Shown piece after piece: positions 8,513 to 16,064 of a DNA stretch of 64,000 nucleotides. Source of the stretch: VRUE01 sp035318745 (GTDB lineage: Bacteria > Actinomycetota > Thermoleophilia > Solirubrobacterales > 70-9); the NCBI GenBank assembly GCA_035318745.1, contig DATHEA010000021.1, positions 62,001-126,000 on the forward strand, given 5' to 3'. Within the stretch, counting starts at the first letter, position 1; every line of letters begins with the position of its first letter. The notes under the pieces were generated by a model. That model did not search any database and was not told where the DNA came from. It saw only the letters and a list, made by a program, of their open reading frames with translations. A program made the position numbers and the translations under genes.

Positions 8513-9496
8513 TCAGCCGGCGCAGACCCAAGCGCTGCCGCCGGAGTCGGCCCAGATTTCGGCGGCGATGCGGTCCTGTTCGGCCTTCGGCGCGTCCTGC
8601 GGGGCTCCGCTGCCGCCGTAGAGATCCCAGGTCGAGGGCAGGATCTGGTAGGCGCCGCCGGCGCCGCTGCTCGGGTTGACCGCGCCGTAGTTGCCGCCGG
8701 ACTCGCACATCACGATGTAGGTCGGGATCGAGAAGGGGCCGCCGAGCCAGCGACCGACGGTTTCTTCCGCCGCTTCGCGACTCGCGGCTTCCGCCGCTTC
8801 GATCTCGCCCACCCACTGGCCGATTCGCGATTTGAGCTCTTCCAACGAGGACGAGCGTTCGGCCGAGAGCGAGTCGAGCCGGGCCGTCGCGTCCTGCGCG
8901 CGGCTGCGCACCGAGGCAATTTCGGTGCGCGCCGCGGCGAGGCGCTCGTTGTAGGCATCTACCCGGGCCTTCAGTGCCGCGACCAGCTCCAGCTCGTGGC
9001 GCACGCCGTTCCGCACCTGCTCGACTCGGGCGGCGAGCTCGCTGTCGGAATCCTCGATCCGCTGCAGGTATTCGGTGCGGACCTCTAGTTCGTTGATGTC
9101 GCCCGAGCCAAGCACGATGCTCGCCGTGCTCGGGGTGCCGCTCATGTAGATCGCGACGAGCCGGTTCGCCAACGCGTTCCGCGCACGCTGCAGACGCGCG
9201 CGCTCGGCTTCCAGATGCTGCTGGGAGCGCTCGACCTTGGCGGCGAGTCGCGCAGCCCGTTCGCGCCCGTGGGCGAGCAGATCGGTGAGGTGCCGCTCGC
9301 GCGCGGCAGCGGCCATGGCTTCGGCTTCGGTCGCGGCGAGGCGTTCCTGGGTGTCGCGGATCTGCGCCCCCAGCGAGGCGGCTTCTTCTCGGGCGCCACC
9401 GACCTTGTCGCGCAGAGCGCCGATGCCCGCCGCACGGGCGGTGGCGACCGTGAGCAGGGCTAGGGCGAGAAAAACGACTGCGGGCTTCCAGCGCAT
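8513..9496 (-). CDS. Secreted coiled-coil protein with Rpf-like transglycosylase domain
   Basis: The N-terminal 23 residues form a signal peptide (VVFLALALLTVATARA). Residues of about 30-235 are a long coiled coil of the PcsB/CwlO type, containing the IYMSGTPSTASIVLGSGD hinge seen in those proteins. The last 80 residues match the transglycosylase-like (resuscitation-promoting factor) domain: CESGGNYGAVN carries the probable catalytic Glu, followed by GAYQILPSTW and a terminal WVC. It should cleave peptidoglycan outside the cell, with the coiled coil acting as a regulatory arm. The ATG at 9496 has GAGGTG upstream, within the stop region of the small ORF before it. Confidence 0.85.
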   Translation of the reverse strand: MRWKPAVVFLALALLTVATARAAGIGALRDKVGGAREEAASLGAQIRDTQERLAATEAEAMAAAARERHLTDLLAHGRERAARLAAKVERSQQHLEAERARLQRARNALANRLVAIYMSGTPSTASIVLGSGDINELEVRTEYLQRIEDSDSELAARVEQVRNGVRHELELVAALKARVDAYNERLAAARTEIASVRSRAQDATARLDSLSAERSSSLEELKSRIGQWVGEIEAAEAASREAAEETVGRWLGGPFSIPTYIVMCESGGNYGAVNPSSGAGGAYQILPSTWDLYGGSGAPQDAPKAEQDRIAAEIWADSGGSAWVCAG

Positions 9497-9505
9497 GTCG
9501 ACACC

Positions 9506-9658
9506 TCAACCCTCAGGGGCGTCCCGGTTGGCGATGTAGATCGCGATGCCGATCGCGGCGATCCCGAGGCCGGCGCCGATGCGAATCTCTCGCCGGTAGC
9601 GGCGGCGCAGATAGGCGACGGTGAAGCGCAATGCCGCTTTGCCGAGCTTGTCGTACAT
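9506..9658 (-). CDS. Small single-pass membrane protein behind argG
   Basis: A 50-codon ORF that starts in the TGATG overlap with the argG stop (one shared base) and ends 9 nt before the Rpf-like gene. The product begins MYDKLGKAALRFTVAYLRRR, has a strongly basic stretch (RRRYRREIR) and then one hydrophobic helix (IGAGLGIAAIGIAIYIA), ending in a short polar tail. The coupling to argG, the exact fit between two genes and the clean positive-inside helix all argue for a real gene. I know of no family; the function is unknown. Confidence 0.65.
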   Translation of the reverse strand: MYDKLGKAALRFTVAYLRRRYRREIRIGAGLGIAAIGIAIYIANRDAPEG

Positions 9659-10935
9659 CAGCCCTCCCCGGTCTCGTTGCGCTGCCGGATCCGGTATGCC
9701 ATCCGTGACTGCAGCGACCAGAGCTCGATGAAGCCCGGCGAGGCGGTCTGCGAGAAGAGTCCCCCCGACTCGGCGAAGGAGGCCAGGTCTGCGTCATAGA
9801 CCGCGTTCGGCGAGGAGCGGGTGACGACTCGCACTCCTCCTTTGTAGAGCTTGAGGCCGATCGTCCCGCTCACCTGAGCGTTGACCGCGCCCATGTAGGC
9901 GTCGAGGTCGCTGCGCAGCGGCTCCCACCAGAGTCCGGCGTAGACCAGGTATCCCCACTTCTGATCCAGCCCCGGCTTGAACTGGTTCTGGTGGATCGTG
10001 CCGACCAGCTTCTCCAGCTCCTGGTGGGCGGGCAGCAGGATCGCCGCCGCCGGCACCTCGTAGATGTCGCGCACCTTGAGCCCGACGATGCGGTCCTCGA
10101 TGTGGTCGACGATCCCGACCCCGTGGCGGCAGCCGATCTCGGCGACGCGTTCGAGCAGGTCGACCAGACCGAGCCGCTCGTCGTTGAGGGCGACCGGGAC
10201 GCCGGCCTCGAACTCGACCGTGACGATCTCCGCCGCGTCGGGGGCCAGCTCGGGCCGGGTGACCAGCTGGAAGACGTCGTCCTCGGGCGCGTGGCCGAGG
10301 TCCTCGATCCAGCGCCCCTCCGAGGAGCGGCCCCAGAGGTTGTCGTCGATCGAGTACGGCGCCGCCTCGGTGCCGCCCTTGACCGGGATGCCGTGCTCGC
10401 GGGCGTAGGCGATCTCCTCCTCGCGGCCCATCTGCCAGGAGCGCACCGGCGCGATCGTCTTCAACTCCGGGGCGAGAGTGGCGACGGTCGCCTCGATCCG
10501 CACCTGGTCGTTGCCCTTGCCGGTGCAGCCGTGGGCGATCGTGTCGCAACCGCTGCGCCGCGCGTACTCGACCGCCAGCTCAGCGATCAGAGGTCGGCCC
10601 AGGGCGGTGAACAGCGGGTAGCCCCCGCCGTAGAGCGCGTTGGCCTTGATCGCCGGGGCGACGAAGTCGCGGGCGAAGCGCTCGCGGGCGTCGACCACGT
10701 GGCACTCGAGCGCGCCGAGCCGCTTCGCCTTGTCCTCGATCGCCGCGTAGTCCTCGCCGGGCTGGCCGAGGTTGACCGTGAGGCAGACGACCTCGGCTCC
10801 GTAGCGGTCCTGGATCCACTTCAGCATCACGCTGGTGTCCAGGCCGCCGGAGTAGAGCAGCAGCACTCGCCGTACCTCGGCGGGGTCGGCCTCGTAGCCC
10901 GCGGTGCGGACCCCCTCGGATGGCAAATTGGTCAT
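9658..10935 (-). CDS. argG: Argininosuccinate synthase
   Basis: Joins citrulline and aspartate using ATP in arginine biosynthesis. The ATP-pyrophosphatase P-loop LLYSGGLDTSVML is near residue 30. The citrulline and aspartate binding region (HGCTGKGNDQVR) and the C-terminal oligomerisation helix (AYRIRQRNETGE) are present. At 425 residues it is slightly longer than average, because of about 20 extra N-terminal residues. Its ATG overlaps the stop of the preceding Thr-rich membrane protein by 4 nt. argH and argF are not adjacent, so the arginine pathway is incomplete in this cluster. Confidence 0.96.
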   Translation of the reverse strand: MTNLPSEGVRTAGYEADPAEVRRVLLLYSGGLDTSVMLKWIQDRYGAEVVCLTVNLGQPGEDYAAIEDKAKRLGALECHVVDARERFARDFVAPAIKANALYGGGYPLFTALGRPLIAELAVEYARRSGCDTIAHGCTGKGNDQVRIEATVATLAPELKTIAPVRSWQMGREEEIAYAREHGIPVKGGTEAAPYSIDDNLWGRSSEGRWIEDLGHAPEDDVFQLVTRPELAPDAAEIVTVEFEAGVPVALNDERLGLVDLLERVAEIGCRHGVGIVDHIEDRIVGLKVRDIYEVPAAAILLPAHQELEKLVGTIHQNQFKPGLDQKWGYLVYAGLWWEPLRSDLDAYMGAVNAQVSGTIGLKLYKGGVRVVTRSSPNAVYDADLASFAESGGLFSQTASPGFIELWSLQSRMAYRIRQRNETGEG

Positions 10936-11276
10936 TCGGCGGGAATCCCGCCGCTGCCGTTTTCTTCTTCTTCGGGAGTAGTCGTCGGCGGCGCGGTGGT
11001 CGGTTCAGTCGTCTCGGTCGTTTCGGTCGTCGTCGGTTCGGTGGTCGAGCCGGTCGTCGTCTCGGTCGTCGGCGTCGTCGTTTCAGACGTCGTCGGCAAG
11101 GTGGTGAGCGCCGAGGTAGAGCCGCCGTTTCCGTTATCGGAGGCGATCACGACGACCGCAACGAGGAGGCCGACGATCACCGCGATCAAGCCGGCGATCA
11201 GCAGCCGCATGTTGCCGCGGGGCCGGTGGCCGGGATCGCCGGGCTGGCCCATGATCCGGGTCGGGTCGTCATGCAT
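10932..11276 (-). CDS. Single-pass membrane protein with Thr/Glu-rich outer tail
   Basis: A 114-residue protein: a polar N-terminus of 22 residues containing HRPRGN, then one transmembrane helix (LLIAGLIAVIVGLLVAVVV), then an approximately 65-residue extracellular tail made almost only of Thr, Glu, Pro and Ser (TTTSETTTPTTETTT type), ending in a Gly/Asn/acidic stretch. The tail is probably an extended or glycosylated stalk. Its stop overlaps the argG start (ATGA), and the coiled-coil gene ends 6 nt upstream, so it is embedded in the arginine operon. The function is unknown. Confidence 0.75.
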   Translation of the reverse strand: MHDDPTRIMGQPGDPGHRPRGNMRLLIAGLIAVIVGLLVAVVVIASDNGNGGSTSALTTLPTTSETTTPTTETTTGSTTEPTTTETTETTEPTTAPPTTTPEEEENGSGGIPAE

Positions 11277-11282
11277 CGGCCT

Positions 11283-11738
11283 TTACTCCTCGGGTCCTAG
11301 GATCGCGTCGAGGATCTCGCTGGTGTCCTCGATGTCGAAGCCGCTGCGCAGCCGCGCTTCGATCTCCTCGCGGTCGGCGCCGGAGACTGCCATCTGGGTG
11401 GCCAGCAATCGCGCACCGGCGGACCCGGAGCGCCGTGGAGCCAAGGGCTCGACCTCGTCGTCGCCGTCCGGGCTCTCGACAGGTTTCAGATGGCCACTGC
11501 GGGGCTCTTCGGAGCTGGGCGGGTCGAGCTCGTCGGCGAGCTCGCGCAGGCGGTCGGCGACGAGCCGGTCGGCGCGGTCGCGCGCCTCGTCCAGATGCTG
11601 CTGGGCCTGCCGCTCGGCGCCGTCGATGACGCTCGCTGCAGCCTGCTCGGCAGCATCGACGATCGTCGCCAGGCGCTGCGCGGCATCGGCAGCCGAGGCG
11701 GGCGGTCGCCGCTTTGGCGGGAACTTTTCGGTGCTCAT
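11283..11738 (-). CDS. Short coiled-coil protein (DivIVA/ATP-synthase-b-like)
   Basis: A 151-residue soluble protein. Residues of about 15-75 are an Ala/Arg/Asp-rich helix (AAQRLATIVDAAEQAAASVI, then DEARDRADRLVADRLREL) with coiled-coil character, like DivIVA-type or F-ATPase b-type stalks. The C-terminal 45 residues (ARLLATQMAVSGADREEIE) form a compact helical module that resembles a UBA-like or dimerisation helix pair. The ATG overlaps the argD stop by 4 nt. Its position inside the arginine operon may only reflect co-transcription. No precise function can be assigned. Confidence 0.7.
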   Translation of the reverse strand: MSTEKFPPKRRPPASAADAAQRLATIVDAAEQAAASVIDGAERQAQQHLDEARDRADRLVADRLRELADELDPPSSEEPRSGHLKPVESPDGDDEVEPLAPRRSGSAGARLLATQMAVSGADREEIEARLRSGFDIEDTSEILDAILGPEE

Positions 11739-12925
11739 CTTGCTGCGTAGCTTAGGAGCGAATCGCCGATCAGCGCAACGGCCCGCTCGATCTGGGCCGA
11801 ATCGACCGTCAGCGGCGGCAGCAGGCGTAGCGTGCCCGGCTCGGGCACGTTGACGATCAGGCCGTGTTCCAGCAGCTCGCCGCCCACCGCCGTGGCGTCG
11901 ATCCCGCTCGCCAGGCCGACTCCCAGCATGAGCCCGCGACCGCGAACCTCGTCGACTCCGTCGAGCGCCAACAGGCTCTCTCGCAACCCCGCGCCCATCT
12001 CGCGCACGCGGCGCAGCAACGCCGGCTCGTCGACCACGTCGAGCACGGCGAGCGCCGCCGCCGAGACCACGGCGCCGCCGGCGAAGGTCGAGCCGTGGTC
12101 GCCGGCCTCCAGCACCTCGCCGAGCCGCTCGCTCGTGATGCAGGCACCGACAGGAAGGCCGCCGCCGAGCGCCTTGGCACTGGTCAGCAGGTCGGGCCGC
12201 ACCGGCGTCTGCTCATATGCCCAGAGCGAACCGGTCCGCCCCAGCCCCGTCTGGATCTCGTCGAGGATCAGCAACGCCCCGACCTCGTCGCAGGCTTGAC
12301 GCGCCGCGAGCAGCGTCTCGTCGCTGAGTGGGTAGATGCCCGACTCGCCTTGGATCGCCTCGATCATCACCGCGGCGGTGCTCTCGTCGATGGCATCGCG
12401 CAGGGCGCCGGCGTCGTCGAAGAGCACCGAGCGGAACCCCGGCAGCATCGGCCCCAGCGCCGGGTTCTCCGCCAGTTTCGGCGTTGCCGAGAGGGCCCCG
12501 TAGGTGCGGCCGTGGAAGTCGCGCTCGAAGCTGACGATCTCCGGGCTCCCAACTCCGCGAGCGTGGGCGTGCTTACGGGCCACCTTGATCGCGCACTCGT
12601 TGGCCTCGGTTCCGGAGTTGGTCAGGAAGACCTTCCCCCCCAGGCTCGACTGCGAGAGACGCTCGGCGAGCCGCACCATCGGCTCGGTGTAGAAGAGGTT
12701 GGAGACATGCATCAACTCGCCGGCCTGCTCGCGCACAGCCTCGATCACGGCCGGGTGGCAGTGGCCGATCGAACAGACCGAAATCCCGGCAAGGAAATCG
12801 AGGTACTCCTTGCCCTCCGCATCCCAGAGCAGTGCCCCCTCACCACGCACGAACTCGACCGGCGCGCGGCGGTAGGTCTGCATCAGGTAGCGCTGCTCGA
12901 GCGCCTGCAGCTCCTCCAGTCTCAC
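11735..12925 (-). CDS. argD: Acetylornithine aminotransferase
   Basis: Class III PLP-dependent transaminase converting N-acetylglutamate semialdehyde to N-acetylornithine. The frame is open far upstream through argB, but the GTG at 12925, overlapping the argB stop as GTGA, gives RLEELQALEQRYLMQTYRRA and a 396-residue protein matching family length. PLP features are visible: NSGTEANECAIK, FHGRTYGAL, ILDEIQTGLGRTG and the lysine in TSAKALGGGLP. Coupled translation with argB upstream and the coiled-coil gene downstream (ATGA) is likely. Confidence 0.95.
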   Translation of the reverse strand: MRLEELQALEQRYLMQTYRRAPVEFVRGEGALLWDAEGKEYLDFLAGISVCSIGHCHPAVIEAVREQAGELMHVSNLFYTEPMVRLAERLSQSSLGGKVFLTNSGTEANECAIKVARKHAHARGVGSPEIVSFERDFHGRTYGALSATPKLAENPALGPMLPGFRSVLFDDAGALRDAIDESTAAVMIEAIQGESGIYPLSDETLLAARQACDEVGALLILDEIQTGLGRTGSLWAYEQTPVRPDLLTSAKALGGGLPVGACITSERLGEVLEAGDHGSTFAGGAVVSAAALAVLDVVDEPALLRRVREMGAGLRESLLALDGVDEVRGRGLMLGVGLASGIDATAVGGELLEHGLIVNVPEPGTLRLLPPLTVDSAQIERAVALIGDSLLSYAAR

Positions 12926-13773
12926 GAAGTCACCATCGTGCCGATGCCGGCGTCGGTGAAGAGCTCCAGCAGCAGGCTGTGTGGCTGGCGGCCGTCGATG
13001 ATGTGGGCCGACTGGGCACCGCCGCGGATCGCGTCGACGCAGGCGCCCAACTTCGGGCGCATGCCGCCGTCGATCGCCGGCAACCGCTCCTCGACCTCGT
13101 CGACCGTGGCGCGGGAGATCAGCGAGCTCTCGTCGGCGGGGTCGGCGAGCCAACCCTCGACGTCGGTGAGGAAGATCGCCTTGTGGGCGCCGAGGGCCGC
13201 GGCGATCTTGCCCGCGGCCTCGTCGGCGTTGACGTTGTAGGACTGGCCCCCGCGGTCTGAGGCCGAAGAGGCGACCACCGGGATGTAGTCCTCGGCGATG
13301 TGGTTGAGGACGTCGATGTCGACCTTCTCGATCGAGCCGACGAAGCCGACCTGCTCGGCGTTGGCGACCGGGGCGACCTCGAACAGCGTGCCGTCCTGGC
13401 CGGAGAGCCCCACGGCCGGCTGCCCGTGGCGGTTTAGCCGTTGCACGATGTCGGAGTTGAGCTTGCCGAGCAGGACCATGCGGGCGACCTCGACCGTCTC
13501 CGCGTCGGAGACCCGCAGGCCTTCGTGAAAACGGACCTCGAGCCCGAGGCGCTCCATGTACTCGGTGATCTCGGGACCGCCGCCGTGGACGATGACCGGG
13601 TTGAGACCGACGTACTTGAGCAGGACGACGTCGGTGGCGAAGGCCTCGCGCAGGGCATCCTCGCGCATCGCCGAGCCGCCGTACTTGATCACAACGGTGC
13701 GGCCGTGGAACTCCCTGATGTAGGGAAGCGCCTCAAGCAGGGTGTCGACATTCGTTTGTTTAGTTGCGTTCAT
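12922..13773 (-). CDS. argB: Acetylglutamate kinase
   Basis: Phosphorylates N-acetylglutamate in the second step of arginine synthesis. Amino-acid-kinase motifs are KYGGSAM near the N-terminus, VHGGGPEI, and NADEAAGKIAAALGA for nucleotide binding. The ATG at 13773 gives MNATKQTNVDTLLEALPYI; a GTG four codons upstream is an alternative. The length of about 283 residues is normal. It is separated from argJ by about 135 nt, the only sizeable gap in the pheT-to-argG chain, so it might have its own promoter. Confidence 0.95.
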   Translation of the reverse strand: MNATKQTNVDTLLEALPYIREFHGRTVVIKYGGSAMREDALREAFATDVVLLKYVGLNPVIVHGGGPEITEYMERLGLEVRFHEGLRVSDAETVEVARMVLLGKLNSDIVQRLNRHGQPAVGLSGQDGTLFEVAPVANAEQVGFVGSIEKVDIDVLNHIAEDYIPVVASSASDRGGQSYNVNADEAAGKIAAALGAHKAIFLTDVEGWLADPADESSLISRATVDEVEERLPAIDGGMRPKLGACVDAIRGGAQSAHIIDGRQPHSLLLELFTDAGIGTMVTS

Positions 13774-13785
13774 TTGCGATCCCAC

Positions 13786-13908
13786 GTTCTCATGGCGCGA
13801 AAATCAAGCAGGTCGGGGGATGCAGGGAGGGCGGTGAGGGGAGCGCACGTTTTCGTGCGTGACCCGAACCAACCGACCGAAGACCCCGAGATGCGCAGGT
13901 TTGCAGCG
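13786..13908. other. Gap between argJ and argB with a small hairpin
   Basis: No ORF is supported. A short perfect hairpin (CGCACG, TTTT loop, CGTGCG) lies at 13844-13859. It has no following T-run on the minus strand, so it is not a typical intrinsic terminator. It may be an attenuator or RNA-stability element for the argB part of the operon. Confidence 0.3.
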
Positions 13909-15066
13909 TCATGAGGTGTACTCGGCATTGATTCGGACGTACTCGTAGCCCAGGTCCGAGAACCAGACGTGGGCGCTGTGCTCGCCGCGATCGAGTCGCA
14001 GCCCGATCTCGGCCTCGGCGATCTCCTCGCCGAGCTCGACGGCGTCGATCGAGTCGGCGCCGATCTCATCCAGATCCTCGCCCGCCAGCGCCATCCCGGC
14101 CGCCTGGGCGATCCGACCCCAGTTGGGGTCGCGACCGAAGAGGGCGGTCTTGACCAGCGGCGAATTGGCGATCGCGCGTGCCACCCGCTCGGCCTCGGCA
14201 AGAGAGGCAGCACCGCCCACCTGAACGCGGCCGACCCGGACGGCGCCCTCGCCGTCGGCGACGATCTCGATCGCCAGCTGCAACAGAACCGCCTCCAGCA
14301 ATCCGTCGGGCAGCGGCGCCCCGGCCTCGCCGGTCGCCTGCAGCAGCACGGTGTCGTTGGTGCTCATCTGACCGTCGACCGTGACCCGCTCGAAGGAGGC
14401 CTCGACGGCGGTGCGGAGCGCCGCGTCGGCGTCATCGACCACGGCGTCGGTCTGGACGAAGCAGAGCATCGTCGCGAAGTCCGGTTGCATCATCCCGGCG
14501 CCCTTCGCCTGCGCGGAGAGGGTGACGCCACCGGCGCGCAGGGTGCAGCTCTTCGGCCAGCGATCGGTGGTGAGGATCGCGTCGGAGAAGGCGCCCGCGC
14601 CATTCGCCGACAGCGCGCCGGCCGCCGCACCGATCCCGGATAGCACGGCGTCGATCGGCAGCGGCACGCCGATCACGCCGGTCTCGGCGACGGCGACTGC
14701 GCTGGGATCCAGGCCCAGCTCCTCGCCGGCCCGTTCGCACATCGCCCAGGCATCGGCGAGCCCCTGCTCGCCGGTCTCGGCGTTGGCATTGCCTGCGTTG
14801 ACGACCGCGGCTCGCACCGCGGCGCGGTCGACCCGATCGCGGCAGATCCGCACCGGCGCCGCGGCGGACGCGTTGCGGGTCAGCAGCACCGAGGAGGACA
14901 CCTGCGGTGCGTCGCAGACCAGCAGGCCGACGTCGGTCTTGCCGCCGCCCTTGAGCCCGCAGTGGGCGGCGCCGGCACGGAAGCCGGGGGCGAGCTGCGC
15001 CTGGTCGAGCTGCTCGACTCCGGCGGGCGGAGTGGCCCAGCGAGATCTGAAAAAGGGCTCGCTCAC
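13909..15066 (-). CDS. argJ: Bifunctional ornithine acetyltransferase / N-acetylglutamate synthase
   Basis: Recycles the acetyl group from acetylornithine to glutamate. The start is a GTG at 15066 overlapping the argC stop (GTGA), giving VSEPFFRSRWATPPAGVEQ; the longer open frame upstream is argC shadow. The family self-cleavage site is visible as FATML, where cleavage occurs between Ala and Thr to give alpha and beta chains. TGVIGVPLP and VVNAGNANA are also typical. At 385 residues it is normal. The C-terminus ends in NAEYTS, as the family does. Confidence 0.95.
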   Translation of the reverse strand: MSEPFFRSRWATPPAGVEQLDQAQLAPGFRAGAAHCGLKGGGKTDVGLLVCDAPQVSSSVLLTRNASAAAPVRICRDRVDRAAVRAAVVNAGNANAETGEQGLADAWAMCERAGEELGLDPSAVAVAETGVIGVPLPIDAVLSGIGAAAGALSANGAGAFSDAILTTDRWPKSCTLRAGGVTLSAQAKGAGMMQPDFATMLCFVQTDAVVDDADAALRTAVEASFERVTVDGQMSTNDTVLLQATGEAGAPLPDGLLEAVLLQLAIEIVADGEGAVRVGRVQVGGAASLAEAERVARAIANSPLVKTALFGRDPNWGRIAQAAGMALAGEDLDEIGADSIDAVELGEEIAEAEIGLRLDRGEHSAHVWFSDLGYEYVRINAEYTS

Positions 15067-16064
15067 TGGAGTCCCTCCGTCTCCTCGAAGCCCAGCATCA
15101 GGTTGAGGTTCTGCACCGCCTGTCCCGAGGCTCCCTTCCAGAGGTTGTCGATCGCCGAGAAGGCGAGTACCCGCCCGCGCTCCTCGACCGTGACGTAGAC
15201 GTGGCACTCGTTCGTATCGCGCACGTCGCGCAGGCCGGGCGGGCGGTCGACGGCGTGGACGAAGGGCTCGTCGGCGTAGCGCTCGGCGTAGAGCGCCTGC
15301 GCTTCCTGCTTGGACATCGGCTCGCTCAGCTGGGCGTAGCAGCTGGTCAGCTCGCCTTGGTCGAGCGGCAGCAGATGCGGCACGAAGGTGACCGGCGTCT
15401 GGCTGCCGAGCGCCGCCAGCTCCTGCTCGATCTCGGGCCGGTGCCGGTGGCCCTCGGTCTTGTAGGCGAAGGCGTTCTCGTCCATCGAGACGTAGTGCAT
15501 TTCGTCGCCGCCGCCACGGCCGGCACCGGAGACGCCCTGCTTGGCGTCGATGACGACGTCGCTCAGCACACCCCGCTCGGCCAGCGGCGCCAGCGCGAGC
15601 ACGCTCGCGGTCGGGTAGCACCCCGGCGTCGCGACCAATTCCGCCCCGCGCAGCTGCTCCCGGTAGAGCTCGGTTAGTCCGTAGACGGCGCCGTCGAGCA
15701 GCTCCGGCGCGCCATGCTCGCCGTACCAGCGCTCGTAGGTCGGCAGGTCGCGCAGCCGGAAGTCGGCCGAGAGGTCGACGACCAACGCCCCGAGGCCGCG
15801 CAGCGCGGCGACGGTCGGTGCCGAGGCGCCATGCGGGTAGGCGACGATCGCCGCGTCGACGTCCTCCAGCGTGTCGAGGTCGAGCTCGGTCAACTCCAGC
15901 GGCACCCGATAGCGCGGGTAGAGCCGGTCCAGCCGAGTGCCGGCGTCGCTGCGTGAGGTGACGCCGACCAGCTCCAGGCGCGGGTGGCGCCAGACGATCT
16001 GCGCGGCAAGGGCGCCGGTGAAGCCCGACGCTCCGGCGACGAGGACTCTCGCTTTCTCACTCAC
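15063..16064 (-). CDS. argC: N-acetyl-gamma-glutamyl-phosphate reductase
   Basis: NADPH-dependent reductase, third step of arginine synthesis. The N-terminal dinucleotide fold shows VLVAGASGFTGALAAQ, and the catalytic Cys is in ATPGCYPTASVLAL. The GTG at 16064 is chosen because GGAGG lies 8 nt before it; a TTG five codons upstream is less likely. The start overlaps the pheT stop by 8 nt, so the Shine-Dalgarno sequence lies inside pheT. The product of 333 residues is normal length. Confidence 0.95.
   Translation of the reverse strand: MSEKARVLVAGASGFTGALAAQIVWRHPRLELVGVTSRSDAGTRLDRLYPRYRVPLELTELDLDTLEDVDAAIVAYPHGASAPTVAALRGLGALVVDLSADFRLRDLPTYERWYGEHGAPELLDGAVYGLTELYREQLRGAELVATPGCYPTASVLALAPLAERGVLSDVVIDAKQGVSGAGRGGGDEMHYVSMDENAFAYKTEGHRHRPEIEQELAALGSQTPVTFVPHLLPLDQGELTSCYAQLSEPMSKQEAQALYAERYADEPFVHAVDRPPGLRDVRDTNECHVYVTVEERGRVLAFSAIDNLWKGASGQAVQNLNLMLGFEETEGLQ

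Noticed and set aside
9991..11853. 620-codon plus-strand ORF
   Set aside because: Mirror frame of argG and the Thr-rich protein; repetitive Val/Ser runs come from the Thr/Glu tail.
11864..13240. 458-codon plus-strand ORF
   Set aside because: Antisense of argD and argB, no family match.
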